Source of the DNA: Sphingomicrobium astaxanthinifaciens
Lineage (GTDB): Bacteria > Pseudomonadota > Alphaproteobacteria > Sphingomonadales > Sphingomonadaceae
Assembly: GCF_022865105.1 (NCBI RefSeq)
Contig: NZ_JAKNYM010000001.1
Coordinates: forward strand, 496,001-560,000
DNA length: 64,000 nucleotides
Direction: 5' to 3'
The notes beneath the pieces were generated by a model that searched no databases, had not been told where the DNA came from, and saw only the letters and a program-made list of their open reading frames with translations. Below are positions 26,319-36,711 of the stretch, one piece after another (the stretch's first letter is position 1; each line of letters opens with the position of its first letter). Made by a program: the position numbers and the translations under genes.

Positions 26319-27940
26319 TGCAACGCCTTCGCGCCCTGCTCGCGGGTCCGCGCGCCGCGCCGTGGCTCGCCCTGCTGCTGGGACTGGTCGGCGCGACCGG
26401 CTTCGCCCCGCTCGGCCTGTGGCCGCTGCTTCTCCTGTCGCTCGCCGGCCTGCTCGCGCTGCTCGACGCCGCCCGGACGCTCAAACGCGCCGCGCTCATC
26501 GGGTGGCTCTACGGGGTCGGCCAGTTCATGCTCGGGCTCAACTGGATCGCCACCGCCTTCACCTTCCAGTCGAACATGCCCGCCTGGCTCGGCTGGGTCG
26601 CGGTTCTCCTCCTGGGCCTCTTTCTCGCGCTCTATCCGCTGCTCGCCGCATTGCTCGCGCGGTGGGCGGCGCGCGGCAGCCGCCTCGCCCTTCCCCTGCT
26701 TCTTGCCGGCGGGTGGGCCGCGAGCGAATGGCTGCGCAGCATCCTGTTCACCGGCTTTGCTTGGAACCCGCTCGGCGTGGCGCTGATCGACACCCCGCTC
26801 GCCCCGATCGCCGTCTGGATCGGCACCTACGGGCTGTCCGCCGTCACGATCCTCCTGGCCGCGATCGCGTGGTGGCTCGCGCACCGGCGCTGGCGGCCTG
26901 CATTCCTGACCGCTGCGGTCGTGCTGCTCGGGCTGCTCGTCCCGCGACCCGAGGCGGGCGCGACCGCGGCCCTCCTCCGCACCGAAGCCGACTCACCGCC
27001 AGCGCCGCCTGCCGCGCCCCCACCCGCCGCGCCCGGCATCGTTCGCCCGGTCGAGATCCGCATCGTCCAGCCCGATATCGGACAGGCGGACAAATGGCGC
27101 GGCGGGTTCGACCAGGTCGCCGCCGACCGCTTGTCGGGCCTGACGCTCGGGCCACGCGCTCGCGGCCCGGCTCATATCGTCTTCTGGCCCGAGGCCGCGG
27201 TCACGCGCCCGCTTTCCGATGAACGCGCGAGCGCCGCCTCGTCGGTGCTGTTCGAACGCGCGCGCGCGCTGCGCGGCCTCGTCCCGGGGCAGACGCTGGT
27301 GACCGGCGGCATTGGCCTGCTCAGCGACGATGGCGCGACGGTCACGGCGGCGGTCAACAGCACCTATGTCCTGACGCCCGAGGCGGGTGTCGAGGGGCGC
27401 TACGACAAGGCGCATCTGGTGCCCTACGGCGAGTATCTCCCGATGCGCTGGCTGCTCGAACCGCTCGGTCTCTCGCGGCTCGCCCCCGGCGCCTTCGATT
27501 TCGACCCCGGCCCGGGACCGCGCCCGCTCCGCCTGCGCGGCACCGGCCTGCGGATGGGGGTCCAGATCTGCTACGAGATCATTTTCTCGGGGCGGGTGGC
27601 GCGCCCCGGCGCGCGGCCCGACTTCATCTTCAACCCCTCCAACGATGCCTGGTTCGGTGCCTGGGGGCCGCCCCAGCATCTCGCGCAGGCCCGGCTGCGC
27701 GCGCTCGAGGAAGGGCTGCCCGTGATCCGCTCGACCCCCACCGGGATCAGCGCGCTGATCGACGCCGAGGGAATGGTGGCGGCCCGGATCGGCCTTGGCG
27801 AACGGGGCGTGATCGACGCCGGCCTGCCACCGCCGACGCGCACGCCGACGCTGTTCTCGCGGTTCGGCAACGCGCTCCCGCTCGGTCTGGCTCTGGTCCT
27901 CGCCCTGCTCGGCATTGCCCTTGCCCGGCGCCCCCGTTAG
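26318..27940 (+). CDS. lnt: apolipoprotein N-acyltransferase
   Basis: A 540-aa inner-membrane enzyme that adds the third acyl chain to lipoproteins. About six to seven N-terminal transmembrane helices (residues 10-215) are followed by an Ala/Pro-rich linker ([13 protein letters not shown], about 227-240), unusually long, and then the nitrilase domain with the triad E292 (FWPEAA), K364 ([14 protein letters not shown]) and C418 (QICYEIIF). One C-terminal helix completes the topology. It overlaps corC by one base (TGATG). Its lipoprotein clients in this window include the products at 13339, 14192, 33111 and 59133. Confidence 0.96.
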   Translation: MQRLRALLAGPRAAPWLALLLGLVGATGFAPLGLWPLLLLSLAGLLALLDAARTLKRAALIGWLYGVGQFMLGLNWIATAFTFQSNMPAWLGWVAVLLLGLFLALYPLLAALLARWAARGSRLALPLLLAGGWAASEWLRSILFTGFAWNPLGVALIDTPLAPIAVWIGTYGLSAVTILLAAIAWWLAHRRWRPAFLTAAVVLLGLLVPRPEAGATAALLRTEADSPPAPPAAPPPAAPGIVRPVEIRIVQPDIGQADKWRGGFDQVAADRLSGLTLGPRARGPAHIVFWPEAAVTRPLSDERASAASSVLFERARALRGLVPGQTLVTGGIGLLSDDGATVTAAVNSTYVLTPEAGVEGRYDKAHLVPYGEYLPMRWLLEPLGLSRLAPGAFDFDPGPGPRPLRLRGTGLRMGVQICYEIIFSGRVARPGARPDFIFNPSNDAWFGAWGPPQHLAQARLRALEEGLPVIRSTPTGISALIDAEGMVAARIGLGERGVIDAGLPPPTRTPTLFSRFGNALPLGLALVLALLGIALARRPR

Positions 27941-27981
27941 ACCTTCTCGCCAAGCCGTTCGGCACGACAAACAGGATTTCC

Positions 27982-29196
27982 ATGCGCAAGAGCTATCTTT
28001 TCACCTCGGAAAGCGTTTCCGAAGGCCATCCCGACAAGGTCGCCGACCAGATCTCCGACGCGATCGTCGACCTGTTCCTGTCCAAGGATCCCGAGGCCCG
28101 CGTCGCGTGCGAGACGCTGGTCACCACCAACCGCGTCATCCTCGCCGGCGAGATCCGCGGGCAGGGCGTGATGACCCCCACCGGCGAATGGTCGCCCGGG
28201 ATCAAGCGCGAGATCGAGGACAAGGTGCGCGCGACCGTCAAGCGGATCGGCTACGAACAGGACGGGTTCCACTGGGACAACCTGACCTTCGAGAATTTCC
28301 TCCACGCCCAGTCGGCGCACATCGCGCAAGGGGTCGATGCCAGCGGCAACAAGGACGAGGGCGCGGGCGATCAAGGGATCATGTTCGGCTTTGCCTGCGA
28401 CGAGACCCCCGATCTCATGCCCGCCGCGATCGACTACAGCCACAAGATCCTCGAGCGGCTCGCCAACGACCGGCATGCGGGCAAGGCCCCCTTCCTCGAG
28501 CCCGACGCCAAGAGCCAGGTCACGCTGCGCTACGAGGACGGCCGCCCCGCCGCCTGCACCGCGGTCGTCGTCTCGACCCAGCATGTCGAAGGCTATGACA
28601 AGGGCGACAGGGAAGCCGAGCTCAAGGCCTATGTGAAGGACGTGGTCGCCGCCATCCTGCCCGCGGGGCTCCTGTCGGAGGACACCGTCTACCACATCAA
28701 CCCGACCGGCAGTTTCGTCATCGGCGGCCCCGACGGCGACGCGGGGCTGACCGGGCGCAAGATCATCGTCGACACCTATGGCGGCGCCGCGCCCCATGGC
28801 GGGGGCGCCTTCTCGGGCAAGGATCCGACCAAGGTCGATCGCTCGGCTGCTTATGCCGCGCGCTATCTCGCCAAGAATATCGTCGCGGCGGGGTTGGCCC
28901 GGCGCTGCACCATCCAGCTCGCCTATGCGATCGGGGTGAGCCAGCCGCTCTCGCTCTATGTCGACACCCATGGAACGGGCAGCGTGCCCGACGACGCGCT
29001 CGAGGCGGCGATCTTCGCCATCCCGCGGCTCGGCGGCCTGACCCCGCGCGGCATCCGCACCTGTCTCGGGCTCAACCGGCCGATCTACGAGAAGAGCGCC
29101 GCCTACGGGCATTTCGGGCGTCAGCCCGAGGGCGACCATTTCCCGTGGGAGCGCACCGACCTGATCGCTGAACTGAAGGCCGCGCTCGAGGGCTGA
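27982..29196 (+). CDS. metK: S-adenosylmethionine synthetase
   Basis: A 404-aa MetK making S-adenosylmethionine from ATP and methionine; it supplies MiaB, TrmB and other methyl or radical enzymes. The start is [21 protein letters not shown]; the hexapeptide [12 protein letters not shown] and the P-loop-like [22 protein letters not shown] are intact. The 41-bp gap behind lnt is too short to hold a SAM riboswitch plus promoter, so it is probably read from the upstream operon. Confidence 0.97.
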   Translation: MRKSYLFTSESVSEGHPDKVADQISDAIVDLFLSKDPEARVACETLVTTNRVILAGEIRGQGVMTPTGEWSPGIKREIEDKVRATVKRIGYEQDGFHWDNLTFENFLHAQSAHIAQGVDASGNKDEGAGDQGIMFGFACDETPDLMPAAIDYSHKILERLANDRHAGKAPFLEPDAKSQVTLRYEDGRPAACTAVVVSTQHVEGYDKGDREAELKAYVKDVVAAILPAGLLSEDTVYHINPTGSFVIGGPDGDAGLTGRKIIVDTYGGAAPHGGGAFSGKDPTKVDRSAAYAARYLAKNIVAAGLARRCTIQLAYAIGVSQPLSLYVDTHGTGSVPDDALEAAIFAIPRLGGLTPRGIRTCLGLNRPIYEKSAAYGHFGRQPEGDHFPWERTDLIAELKAALEG

Positions 29197-29211
29197 GGCC
29201 CGAGGCTTCAG
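29193..29211. terminator. small hairpin spanning two convergent stop codons
   Basis: CTGAGGCC / GGCTTCAG form an 8-bp stem with one G-T pair and a 3-nt loop. The stem contains the metK stop (29194-29196) and the stop of the diguanylate cyclase gene (29208-29210). No T-run follows on either side, so termination is only possible. Confidence 0.3.
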
Positions 29212-30377
29212 GCGCGCCGATCGGCGGGGCGGGTGCCGTCATTGGCGGCGTCCGCACTGTTGACCTGCCCGCGACCCTGCGCCTTGCCGCGATAGACCGC
29301 CTTGTCGGCGCGGCGCAGCATCTCGTCGATCCCCATGCCCTGCTGGCGGATCGCGGTGCCGACGCAGGCGCTGACGCGGCAATTGTCGAGCGGCGCCTCG
29401 AAGCGCAAGGCCTCGATCGCGGCGAGCGCGCGCGCGGCCAGCGCCGACAGCTGGCCGGTCATGTCGCGCGGCAGGAGGATGACGAACTCCTCCCCCCCGA
29501 GCCGACAGATGCGCTGCCCGCGAAACACGAACTTGAGCGCGTCGGCCACCGCGATCAGTACCCGGTCGCCACCGTCATGGCCATAGCGATCGTTGACCGC
29601 CTTGAAATGGTCGAGGTCGATCGCGATCACGCTGCCGCAGGTCCATTTGCCCTCCTCGTCGGAGTTGATCGCCCAGTGCAGCCGGCGCCGGTTGCCCAGG
29701 CCGGTCAGCGGGTCCATCGCCGACTCGCGGTTCTCGCGGCGCACCGCGTCGCTGCCCAGCGCCACCAGCAGCACCAGCCCGAGCGCCAGCCCCACTACCG
29801 CGGTCGTGAGGTGGAAGGCGACGTTGTAGAAACTGGCGAAGAAGTCGGTCACCGGCGCGGTATCGGGTCGGATGACGAACAGCCCGGCGCGGACCAGATA
29901 GGACAGCGCCGCGAGTCCCAGCGCGCCGACGACGAGCCGCCCGATCGCGCGCCCGTCGCGCCAGCGCACCGCGCGCGGCAGCACGGTGGCCAACATCGAG
30001 AAGGCGACCAGCTGGACGATGACCAGCCGCGCCTCGGGACTGGGGGCCAGCGGCTGGTAGGGAAGGAACAGCAGGCTGGCGATCGCCGCGATCCCGAGGG
30101 CCGCGGTCGGGAGGTCCTCGCCATGGCGCCGGGCAAAGGCCTGGATGAACAACGCCACGGTGATGAAATGCAGGGTCAGCGCGAGGTGGCGCCACCATTC
30201 TTCGCCGATCGGGCGCAGCGCGTCGAGCAGGATGCCGCCCGCCCCGACGAGGAAGGCGGCAGCGCCCCAGCGCGCCGCCTTGAGCGAACGGTCGGCCATC
30301 GACAGGGCGATGAGAAAGCCCCCGAACAGCACGAACATGCTCGGTACCAGAAAGAAAAAGATTCGCGCGTCGGACAT
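29208..30377 (-). CDS. membrane-bound diguanylate cyclase (GGDEF family)
   Basis: A 389-aa protein with about seven predicted N-terminal membrane helices (residues 5-210) and a C-terminal GGDEF domain (from DPLTGLGNRRRL). The active-site loop is RLGGEEF, a functional GGEEF variant, with IDLDHFKAVNDRYGHDGGD metal-binding segments. No RxxD inhibitory site lies five residues before the loop, so product inhibition at an I-site seems absent. It should synthesise c-di-GMP, likely controlling biofilm or motility. ATG 30377 is used because the first helix follows it. It is divergent from trmB. Confidence 0.92.
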   Translation of the reverse strand: MSDARIFFFLVPSMFVLFGGFLIALSMADRSLKAARWGAAAFLVGAGGILLDALRPIGEEWWRHLALTLHFITVALFIQAFARRHGEDLPTAALGIAAIASLLFLPYQPLAPSPEARLVIVQLVAFSMLATVLPRAVRWRDGRAIGRLVVGALGLAALSYLVRAGLFVIRPDTAPVTDFFASFYNVAFHLTTAVVGLALGLVLLVALGSDAVRRENRESAMDPLTGLGNRRRLHWAINSDEEGKWTCGSVIAIDLDHFKAVNDRYGHDGGDRVLIAVADALKFVFRGQRICRLGGEEFVILLPRDMTGQLSALAARALAAIEALRFEAPLDNCRVSACVGTAIRQQGMGIDEMLRRADKAVYRGKAQGRGQVNSADAANDGTRPADRRA

Positions 30378-30520
30378 CGCTCGTCCCGCTCCCCGCAGCC
30401 CCCGGAAAGGCAGCACGCCTAACCGATTGGCCGGCAAAAGAAAAGTTGCAATCGGGCGCTGTCGGACAGCCGACCCGACCGGCCTTTACCCGCCCCGCGC
30501 GAGCCTCTAGGGGAGCGCGC

Positions 30521-31228
30521 ATGAGCGCGAACAAGCAAGGCGATCCCACCACCCTCAACCGGCTCTATGGCCGTTCGAGCACGCACCGGCTGCGCAAGGG
30601 CCAGCAGGCGCTGGTCGACCAGCTGCTGCCGCAGATCGGGCTTCCCGAGGACGGCCCGCTCACCGCCGCGCGGTTGTTCGGCGAGGATCGACCGCTGCAT
30701 TTCGAGATCGGGTTCGGCGGCGGCGAACATCTCGCCTATCGCGCCGACCTTCTGCCCGACCATGGCTTCATCGGTTGCGAGCCCTTTCTCAACGGGGTCG
30801 CGCAGGCGCTCACCCATGTGAAGGAGCAGGCGCTCGCCAACGTGCGGCTGCATATGGGCGACGCGCTCGAACAGTTGCGCCGCGTTCCCGACGGGGCCCT
30901 GTCCTTCGTCTACCTTCTCCATCCCGACCCCTGGCCCAAGGCGCGCCATGCCAAGCGCCGCATGATGAATGACGGCCCGCTCGATATCATCGCCGCCAAG
31001 CTCAAGCCCGGGGGCGAGTTCCGCGTCGCGACCGACCACCCGGTCTATCTCGACTGGGCGCTGATGGTGATGCAACGCGACCAGCATCGCGCCCGGTTCG
31101 ACTGGCTGATCGAGGACAGCTCGGGGTTCCTTGAAAAGCCCGGCGGATGGATCGACACGCGTTACGCGGCCAAGGCGCGTCGTGAAGGCCGTCGCCCTTA
31201 TTATCTTCGCTATCGCCGCAAGGGCTGA
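30521..31228 (+). CDS. trmB: tRNA (guanine-N7-)-methyltransferase
   Basis: A 235-aa class I SAM methyltransferase that modifies G46 of tRNAs. It shows the SAM-binding FEIGFGGGEHLAYRADLLPD, VRLHMGDALEQLR, and the TrmB-specific YLLHPDPWPKARHAKRR, then GGEFRVATDH. ATG 30521 is preceded by nearby AGGGGAGC. It is the last gene of the conserved fur-to-trmB block, although the cyclase on the opposite strand interrupts it. Confidence 0.96.
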   Translation: MSANKQGDPTTLNRLYGRSSTHRLRKGQQALVDQLLPQIGLPEDGPLTAARLFGEDRPLHFEIGFGGGEHLAYRADLLPDHGFIGCEPFLNGVAQALTHVKEQALANVRLHMGDALEQLRRVPDGALSFVYLLHPDPWPKARHAKRRMMNDGPLDIIAAKLKPGGEFRVATDHPVYLDWALMVMQRDQHRARFDWLIEDSSGFLEKPGGWIDTRYAAKARREGRRPYYLRYRRKG

Positions 31229-31334
31229 AGCGCAGAAAAGAAGTCCGTCGAATCAAGGGCTTGAGCGCCATCGCATGCGCTCGCCAGCACGCCCCCTCTT
31301 TCGTTTCGCCCCGGCGCTCCCTAGCTAGGCGGAC

Positions 31335-32375
31335 ATGACCATTCGCACCGACGTCCTCGACGCCATCGGCAACACCCCGCTGATCAAGCTCCGCCGCGCC
31401 TCGGAGGAAACGGGCTGTACCATCCTGGGCAAGGCCGAGTGGATGAACCCCGGCCAGTCGGTCAAGGATCGCGCCGCCAGGAGCCTCGTCCTCGACGCGG
31501 TCAACGAAGGGCGTATCGCGCGCGGGGGCACGATCGTCGATGGCACCGCGGGCAATACCGGGATCGGGCTCACGATGGTCGGCAACGCGCTCGGCATGGA
31601 GACGGTGATCGTCATCCCCGAGACGCAGACGCAGGAAAAGAAGGACACGCTGCGGATGCTCGGCGCGCAGCTGGTCGAGGTGCCCGCGGTCCCCTACAAG
31701 AACCCCAACAACTATGTGAAGGTCGCCGCGCGTATCGCCGAACAGCTGGCCGAGAGCCGCGATGGCGGGGCGATGTTCGCCGACCAGTTCGACAACCGGG
31801 CCAACCGGCAGGCGCATGTCGACACCACCGGCCCCGAGATCTGGGAGCAGACCGACGGCAAGGTCGACGGCTTCATCTGCGCGGTCGGCACCGGGGGAAC
31901 GCTTGCGGGCGTCGCCCATGCGCTGCGCGAACGCAGGCGCGACGTGCGCATCGGTCTGGTCGATCCGCCCGGGGCCGCGCTCTACAGCTATTATACCACG
32001 GGCGAACTGCGCGCCGAGGGCGACAGCATCACCGAGGGCATCGGGCAGGGCCGGATCACCGGCAACCTCGAGGGCCTCAGCGTCGATCACGCCTTCCGGG
32101 TCGAGGATCAGGAAAGCCTCGACGTGAATTTCACGCTGCTCGAGGAAGAGGGCCTCAACCTCGGCCTGTCCTCGGGCATCAACGTGGCCGGCGCGATCCG
32201 GCTCGCGCGCGAGATGGGCCCCGGTCACACCATCGTGACGGTCCTGTGCGATCCCGGCACGCGCTACCAGTCGCGGCTCTTCAACCCCGATTTCCTGCGC
32301 GAAAAGGGGTTTCGCGTGCCCGCGTTCCTCACCCGCGAGGTGGACATCGACATTCCCTACCTTCCCACCGAATAG
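31335..32375 (+). CDS. cysK: cysteine synthase A family protein
   Basis: A 346-aa fold-type II PLP enzyme making cysteine from O-acetylserine and sulfide. The PLP Lys is in NPGQSVKDRAA (K44), the substrate loop is DGTAGNTGIGL, the phosphate loop is GTGGTLAGVAHAL, and the last motif reads SSGINVAGAIRLA. It is about 20-40 residues longer than E. coli CysK, as in a subgroup found in alphaproteobacteria. It is followed 12 nt later by a peroxiredoxin, hinting at a thiol/oxidative theme. Confidence 0.93.
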   Translation: MTIRTDVLDAIGNTPLIKLRRASEETGCTILGKAEWMNPGQSVKDRAARSLVLDAVNEGRIARGGTIVDGTAGNTGIGLTMVGNALGMETVIVIPETQTQEKKDTLRMLGAQLVEVPAVPYKNPNNYVKVAARIAEQLAESRDGGAMFADQFDNRANRQAHVDTTGPEIWEQTDGKVDGFICAVGTGGTLAGVAHALRERRRDVRIGLVDPPGAALYSYYTTGELRAEGDSITEGIGQGRITGNLEGLSVDHAFRVEDQESLDVNFTLLEEEGLNLGLSSGINVAGAIRLAREMGPGHTIVTVLCDPGTRYQSRLFNPDFLREKGFRVPAFLTREVDIDIPYLPTE

Positions 32376-32387
32376 GAGACCTGACCC

Positions 32388-33044
32388 ATGACCCTCTCGA
32401 TCGGCTCGACCGCCCCCGACTTCACCGCCTCGACCACCGAAGGCGAGATTCGATTCCACGACTGGATCGGCGATGACTGGGCGATCCTCTTCTCGCATCC
32501 CAAGGCCTTCACCCCGGTGTGCACCACCGAACTCGGCTACATGGCCGGGCTCAAGGACGAGTTCGCCAAGCGGAACACCAAGATCATCGGCCTGTCGGTC
32601 GACAGCAGCGAGGACAACAAGAACTGGCTCCCGGACATCGAAGAGGTGTCGGGCAACAAGGTCGACTATCCGGTGATCGGTGACAGCGACCTCAATGTCG
32701 CCAAGCTCTACAACATGCTCCCCGCCGACGAGAGCGGGACCGCCGAAGGGCGCACCGCCGCCAACAATGCGACCGTGCGCACCGTCTACATCATCGGCCC
32801 CGACAAGAAGATCCGCGCGATGCTGCTCTACCCGATGAGCTCGGGCCGCAACTTCGACGAGGTGCTGCGCCTGCTCGACAGCGTCCAGCTGACCGAGAAC
32901 AAGGGTGTCGCCACGCCGGTGAACTGGAAGAACGGCGAAGACGTCATCGTCCCGCCGACCGTGTCCGACGAAGACGCCAAGGCGAAGTTCGGCGACTTCG
33001 AGACGGTGAAGCCCTACCTGCGCCGCATCCCGCAGCCGCAATAG
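32388..33044 (+). CDS. 1-Cys peroxiredoxin (Prx6 type)
   Basis: A 218-aa peroxiredoxin reducing hydrogen and organic peroxides. The peroxidatic Cys is in FTPVCTTELGYMAGL (C45), and the long C-terminal extension (after LRLLDSVQLTENKG) is typical of the Prx6/1-Cys class. WLPDIEEVSGNKVDYPVIGD follows the fold. AGGAG lies upstream of ATG 32388. It is probably cotranscribed with cysK. Confidence 0.95.
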   Translation: MTLSIGSTAPDFTASTTEGEIRFHDWIGDDWAILFSHPKAFTPVCTTELGYMAGLKDEFAKRNTKIIGLSVDSSEDNKNWLPDIEEVSGNKVDYPVIGDSDLNVAKLYNMLPADESGTAEGRTAANNATVRTVYIIGPDKKIRAMLLYPMSSGRNFDEVLRLLDSVQLTENKGVATPVNWKNGEDVIVPPTVSDEDAKAKFGDFETVKPYLRRIPQPQ

Positions 33045-33072
33045 GCGCTCGCCGATCCACCGATCGACCGCG

Positions 33073-33103
33073 AGGGGGCGGCGCCTGACCGGCGCCGCCC
33101 CCT
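33073..33103. terminator. bidirectional terminator between prx and PQQ-type dehydrogenase
   Basis: A 13-bp perfect GC-rich stem (AGGGGGCGGCGCC / GGCGCCGCCCCCT, loop TGACC) with TTT on the plus side lies between two convergent stop codons. It can serve the peroxiredoxin gene and, less well, the opposite gene. Confidence 0.65.
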
Positions 33104-33110
33104 TTCACGT

Positions 33111-34340
33111 TCAGCGCTTCGGGGTGAGCCGCAGGAGCGTCCCGTCGCTCTCGCCCCGGTCGTCCTCGAGCAGGTAGACCGCACCGTCGGGGCCCTCGAC
33201 CACCTCGCGCAGGCGCACGCCGAAATCGTAGCTCGTCATCGCGCGCGCCCGCGCCCCCTCGAGCGCGACCACATTGAGCTCCTGGCCCGACAGCCCCGGC
33301 ACCAACGCATCGTCCCGCCAGTCGGCGAACAGCTCGCCCGAGTAGATCAGCAGGCTCGCCGGGCTGGTCGCGGGCACCCAGTAGGCGGCGGGCTTCACAT
33401 AGGGATCGTCGGGGGTGTGATCGGGGATCGGGACGCCGTTGTAATTGTCGCCATAGCTCGCCTCGGGCCAGCCATAGTTCGCCCCCGCCGTGACGAGGTT
33501 GAGCTCGTCGCCATGCTTGGGCCCCATCTCGATTTCCCAGAGACGCCCGTCGGGGGCGAAGTCGAGCCCGAGCAGGTTGCGGTGGCCATAGCTCCAGATC
33601 TCGGCGGTCGACCCGCCCTGGTCGTAGAAGGGATTACCCTCCGCCGCGCTGCCATCGAGGTTGAGGCGCAGCACCGTGCCGAGGTTGTTCGAGTTGTCCT
33701 GCGCGGGGTCCTGCTCCTGCCGGTCGCCGCTGGTCACGAACATATATCGCCCGTCGGGCGAGAAATGAATCCGGTGCGAATAATGGCCCCGCCCCTCGGT
33801 CTTGTCCTGCCGCCACAGCACCTCGAGGCCGGTCAGCCGACAGGCATCGGCGCTCTGGCACAGGAGCTTGCCCTTGCCGACGACGGCGCCGCGACTGTTG
33901 CCCTCGCCCGCCTCGACCCAGCTCAGGTAGAGGTCGCCTCCCTGCCCCATCGGCGCCGCCCAGTTGGGACCGAAGGCGATATCGCCCATGCCGCCCTGCC
34001 CGCCATAGTCCACCTCGGGCAAGCCGCTCTCGATCGAACCCAGTCGGCCGGTGACGACGTCCTTGAACCAGACCTCCCCCTTCTTGCCGGTGATGAACAG
34101 GAGGTTGGTGCCGGGCATGAACTCGGCCCCCCACGGCTCGTCGAACTCGCCCAGCTCCTCGACCGTGAAGGGCGCGTCGGCGAGCGCGACGGGCGCGCTG
34201 CGGGGCAAGGGCGGGGTGTCGGTCGAGCGCGCGCTCCCCGCGGTCGTGGCCCCGTCGGTGGCGCCGGCGGCGCGGTCCGGCCCGTTGGCATTGCACCCCG
34301 CGGTGGCGGCGAGGACAAGGATCAGGGTGACAAGGCGCAT
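33111..34340 (-). CDS. PQQ-dependent sugar dehydrogenase-like lipoprotein
   Basis: A 409-aa six-bladed beta-propeller of the glucose/sorbosone dehydrogenase (Asd/YliI) family. MRLVTLILVLAATAGC is a lipoprotein signal peptide, so the enzyme sits on a periplasmic membrane face. LEVLWRQDKTEGRGHYSHRIHFSPDG (about 185-210) carries the His base and Arg of the active site, and MGPKHGDELNLVTAGANYGWP supplies the PQQ-binding His. It likely oxidises aldose sugars; no PQQ biosynthesis genes are in the window. ATG 34340 is preceded by GAGGAGAG. Confidence 0.92.
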   Translation of the reverse strand: MRLVTLILVLAATAGCNANGPDRAAGATDGATTAGSARSTDTPPLPRSAPVALADAPFTVEELGEFDEPWGAEFMPGTNLLFITGKKGEVWFKDVVTGRLGSIESGLPEVDYGGQGGMGDIAFGPNWAAPMGQGGDLYLSWVEAGEGNSRGAVVGKGKLLCQSADACRLTGLEVLWRQDKTEGRGHYSHRIHFSPDGRYMFVTSGDRQEQDPAQDNSNNLGTVLRLNLDGSAAEGNPFYDQGGSTAEIWSYGHRNLLGLDFAPDGRLWEIEMGPKHGDELNLVTAGANYGWPEASYGDNYNGVPIPDHTPDDPYVKPAAYWVPATSPASLLIYSGELFADWRDDALVPGLSGQELNVVALEGARARAMTSYDFGVRLREVVEGPDGAVYLLEDDRGESDGTLLRLTPKR

Positions 34341-34405
34341 CGGGCTCTCTCCTCGGGTTTGTCTGTTTCGGCAACGAACCATCTTGTCTTAGGGTGCATC
34401 GCCGC

Positions 34406-34434
34406 TTGCGCAAAGCCCACCCTGCGCCTATATG
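34406..34434 (+). promoter_or_regulatory. candidate sigma-70 promoter of the rimP-nusA-infB operon
   Basis: TTGCGC (34406-34411), a 17-nt spacer and TATATG (34429-34434) form a good match to a housekeeping promoter. The leader to the rimP start would be about 90 nt. The site is located by eye. Confidence 0.5.
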
Positions 34435-34529
34435 CGCTTCATCCCAAGACATCGCGAGGTGCCATGGGCCGCTCCGGGGCACCGGACGCGGCACCGAAGG
34501 GATATGGATTTGATGCAAGGAGCGCCGGC

Positions 34530-35069
34530 TTGGCCGACATGAACACGATCGCGAGCATTATCGAACCGGTGGTGAAAGCCATGGGCTTCGACCTCGTGCG
34601 CGTGAAGATGCTTGGCGGCGAAGAGGAACCCACGCTCCAGGTGATGGCCGAGCGCCCCGACACGCGCCAGCTCACCATCGAGGATTGCGCCGAAATCTCG
34701 CGCGCCCTCGATGAGCCGCTGGAGGCAGCCGACCCGATCGAGCACGCCTATCGGCTCGAGGTCAGCTCGCCCGGCATCGACCGGCCGCTGACGCGCCTCC
34801 AGGACTTTGTCGACTGGTCGGGACACCTTGCTCGCATCACGCTCGAGGAAAAGCTCGCCGGGCAGAAGAAGTTCAAGGGCACGCTCGACGGGGTGGACGG
34901 CGAGACCATCCTCCTCACCGACGACCATGGCAAGGAGCATCGCGTCCCCTTCGCGATGGTCGAGGATGCCAAGCTCCTGTTCACCGACAAGCTCCTCCAG
35001 GAAACCCAGCCGCTCTCGACCGAGGGCGCCGAAGAGATCAACGAAGAAGAGGGTACCGACAATGGCTAG
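34530..35069 (+). CDS. rimP: ribosome maturation factor RimP
   Basis: A 179-aa RimP assisting 30S subunit assembly. It shows IASIIEPVVKAMGFDLVRVKML, the ISRALDEPLEAADPIEHAYRLEVSSPGIDRPLTR signature and the C-terminal SH3-like domain (KFKGTLDGVDGETILL). TTG 34530 is preferred: AAGGAG lies 7 nt upstream and the product starts at the first helix. ATG 34464 would add a non-conserved 22-residue tail. It is the first gene of the nusA operon and overlaps nusA by 8 nt. Confidence 0.93.
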   Translation: MADMNTIASIIEPVVKAMGFDLVRVKMLGGEEEPTLQVMAERPDTRQLTIEDCAEISRALDEPLEAADPIEHAYRLEVSSPGIDRPLTRLQDFVDWSGHLARITLEEKLAGQKKFKGTLDGVDGETILLTDDHGKEHRVPFAMVEDAKLLFTDKLLQETQPLSTEGAEEINEEEGTDNG

Positions 35070-36711
35070 CACGCCTCCTCCCGCAGCCACGGCCAACAAG
35101 GCAGAGCTCCTTGCCATTGCCGACGCCGTTGCGCGCGAGAAACTGATCGACAAGGGCATCGTCATCGAGGCGATGGAAGATGCGATCCAGCGCGCCGCGC
35201 GTGCCCGCTATGGCCAGGAGAACGACATCCGCGCCAAGCTCGACCCCAACACCGGCGACCTGCGCCTGTGGCGGGTGCTCGAGGTCGTCGAGGAGGTCGA
35301 GGACAATTTCAAGCAGATCGACCCCAAGGCGGCGCAGAAGCTGCAGGACGGCGCCAGCGTCGGCGATTTCATCGTCGATCCGCTGCCCCCGATCGAATTC
35401 GGCCGCATTGCCGCGCAGGCGGCCAAGCAGGTGATCTTCCAGAAGGTCCGCGACGCCGAGCGCGAGCGGCAGTATGAGGAATTCAAGGACCGCGCCGGCG
35501 AAGTCATCACCGGTGTCGTCAAGCGCGTCGAGTTCGGCCATGTGGTGGTCGACCTCGGCCGCGCCGAGGGGGTCATCCGCCGCGACCAGCAGATCCCGCG
35601 CGAGATGGTCCGCGTCGGCGACCGCATCCGCTCGCTGATCATGCGCGTGAGCCGCGAGGTCCGCGGCCCGCAGATCTTCCTGTCGCGCGCGCACCCCGAT
35701 TTCATGCGCAAGCTGTTCGCGCAGGAAGTACCCGAAATCTACGACGGCATCATCGAGATCAAGGCCGCCGCGCGCGATCCCGGGAGCCGCGCCAAGATCG
35801 GCGTGATCAGCTACGACAGCTCGATCGACCCGGTCGGCGCCTGCGTCGGGATGAAGGGCAGCCGCGTCCAGGCGGTCGTCCAGGAACTGCAGGGCGAGAA
35901 GATCGACATCATCCCCTGGTCGGAAGATCTGGCGACCTTCGTCGTCAACGCGCTCCAGCCCGCGACCGTCAGCCGCGTCGTCATCGACGAGGAAGAAGGC
36001 CGCATCGAGGTTGTCGTGCCCGATGACCAGCTCAGCCTCGCCATCGGGCGCCGCGGCCAGAACGTGCGCCTCGCCAGCCAGCTGACCGACAGCCAGATCG
36101 ACATCCTCACCGAGGCCGATGCCTCGGAGAAGCGCCAGCGCGAGTTCACCGAACGCACCGAGATGTTCCAGAACGAGCTCGACGTCGACGAGACGCTCGC
36201 GCAGCTACTGGTCGCCGAGGGCTTCACCAGCCTCGAGGAGGTCGCCTACGTCCCGCAGGACGAGATCTCGGTCATCGAGGGGCTCGACGAGGAAATCGCC
36301 GAGGAGCTGCAGAGCCGCGCCAAGGAAGCGCTCGAGCGCGCCGAGGAAGCGGCGCGCGAGAAGCGCCGCGAACTGGGCGTCGAGGATGCCGTCGCCGAGC
36401 TGCCGCATGTGACCGAGGTGATGGCGGTGACGCTCGGCGAGGCGGGGTTCAAGACGCTCGACGACGTCGCCGACCTCGCCACCGACGAGCTCATCCAGAA
36501 GAAGCGCGCCGACAATCGCCGCCGCGGCGACAGCCGCCGCGCGAGCGAGGACTCGAAGGGCGGGGTGCTCGGCGACTATGGCCTGACCGAAGAGCAGGGC
36601 AACGAGATCATCATGGCGGCCCGGGCCCATTGGTTCGAGGACGAAGACGAGGCCGAGGCGACCGCCCCGGCCGCATCCGAGGAGGACGCGGCTGCGGATG
36701 GGAACCAATGA
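35062..36711 (+). CDS. nusA: transcription termination/antitermination factor NusA
   Basis: A 549-aa NusA binding RNA polymerase and nascent RNA. An N-terminal domain (1-125), S1 domain (about 135-200, [19 protein letters not shown]), KH1/KH2 ([21 protein letters not shown] and [16 protein letters not shown]) and two helix-hairpin acidic repeats (from 355) follow in order, with an acidic C-terminal tail. This longer form with C-terminal repeats is typical of proteobacteria. It overlaps rimP by 8 nt and ylxR by 14 nt. Confidence 0.97.
   Translation: MASTPPPAATANKAELLAIADAVAREKLIDKGIVIEAMEDAIQRAARARYGQENDIRAKLDPNTGDLRLWRVLEVVEEVEDNFKQIDPKAAQKLQDGASVGDFIVDPLPPIEFGRIAAQAAKQVIFQKVRDAERERQYEEFKDRAGEVITGVVKRVEFGHVVVDLGRAEGVIRRDQQIPREMVRVGDRIRSLIMRVSREVRGPQIFLSRAHPDFMRKLFAQEVPEIYDGIIEIKAAARDPGSRAKIGVISYDSSIDPVGACVGMKGSRVQAVVQELQGEKIDIIPWSEDLATFVVNALQPATVSRVVIDEEEGRIEVVVPDDQLSLAIGRRGQNVRLASQLTDSQIDILTEADASEKRQREFTERTEMFQNELDVDETLAQLLVAEGFTSLEEVAYVPQDEISVIEGLDEEIAEELQSRAKEALERAEEAAREKRRELGVEDAVAELPHVTEVMAVTLGEAGFKTLDDVADLATDELIQKKRADNRRRGDSRRASEDSKGGVLGDYGLTEEQGNEIIMAARAHWFEDEDEAEATAPAASEEDAAADGNQ

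Noticed and set aside
27941-27981. Possible SAM riboswitch before metK
   Set aside because: The 41-bp lnt-metK gap is too short for a promoter plus SAM-II aptamer, and no conserved aptamer core is seen.
29208-30377. Inactive GGDEF because the loop reads GGEEF
   Set aside because: GGEEF is an active variant of the diguanylate cyclase loop, so loss of activity is not implied.
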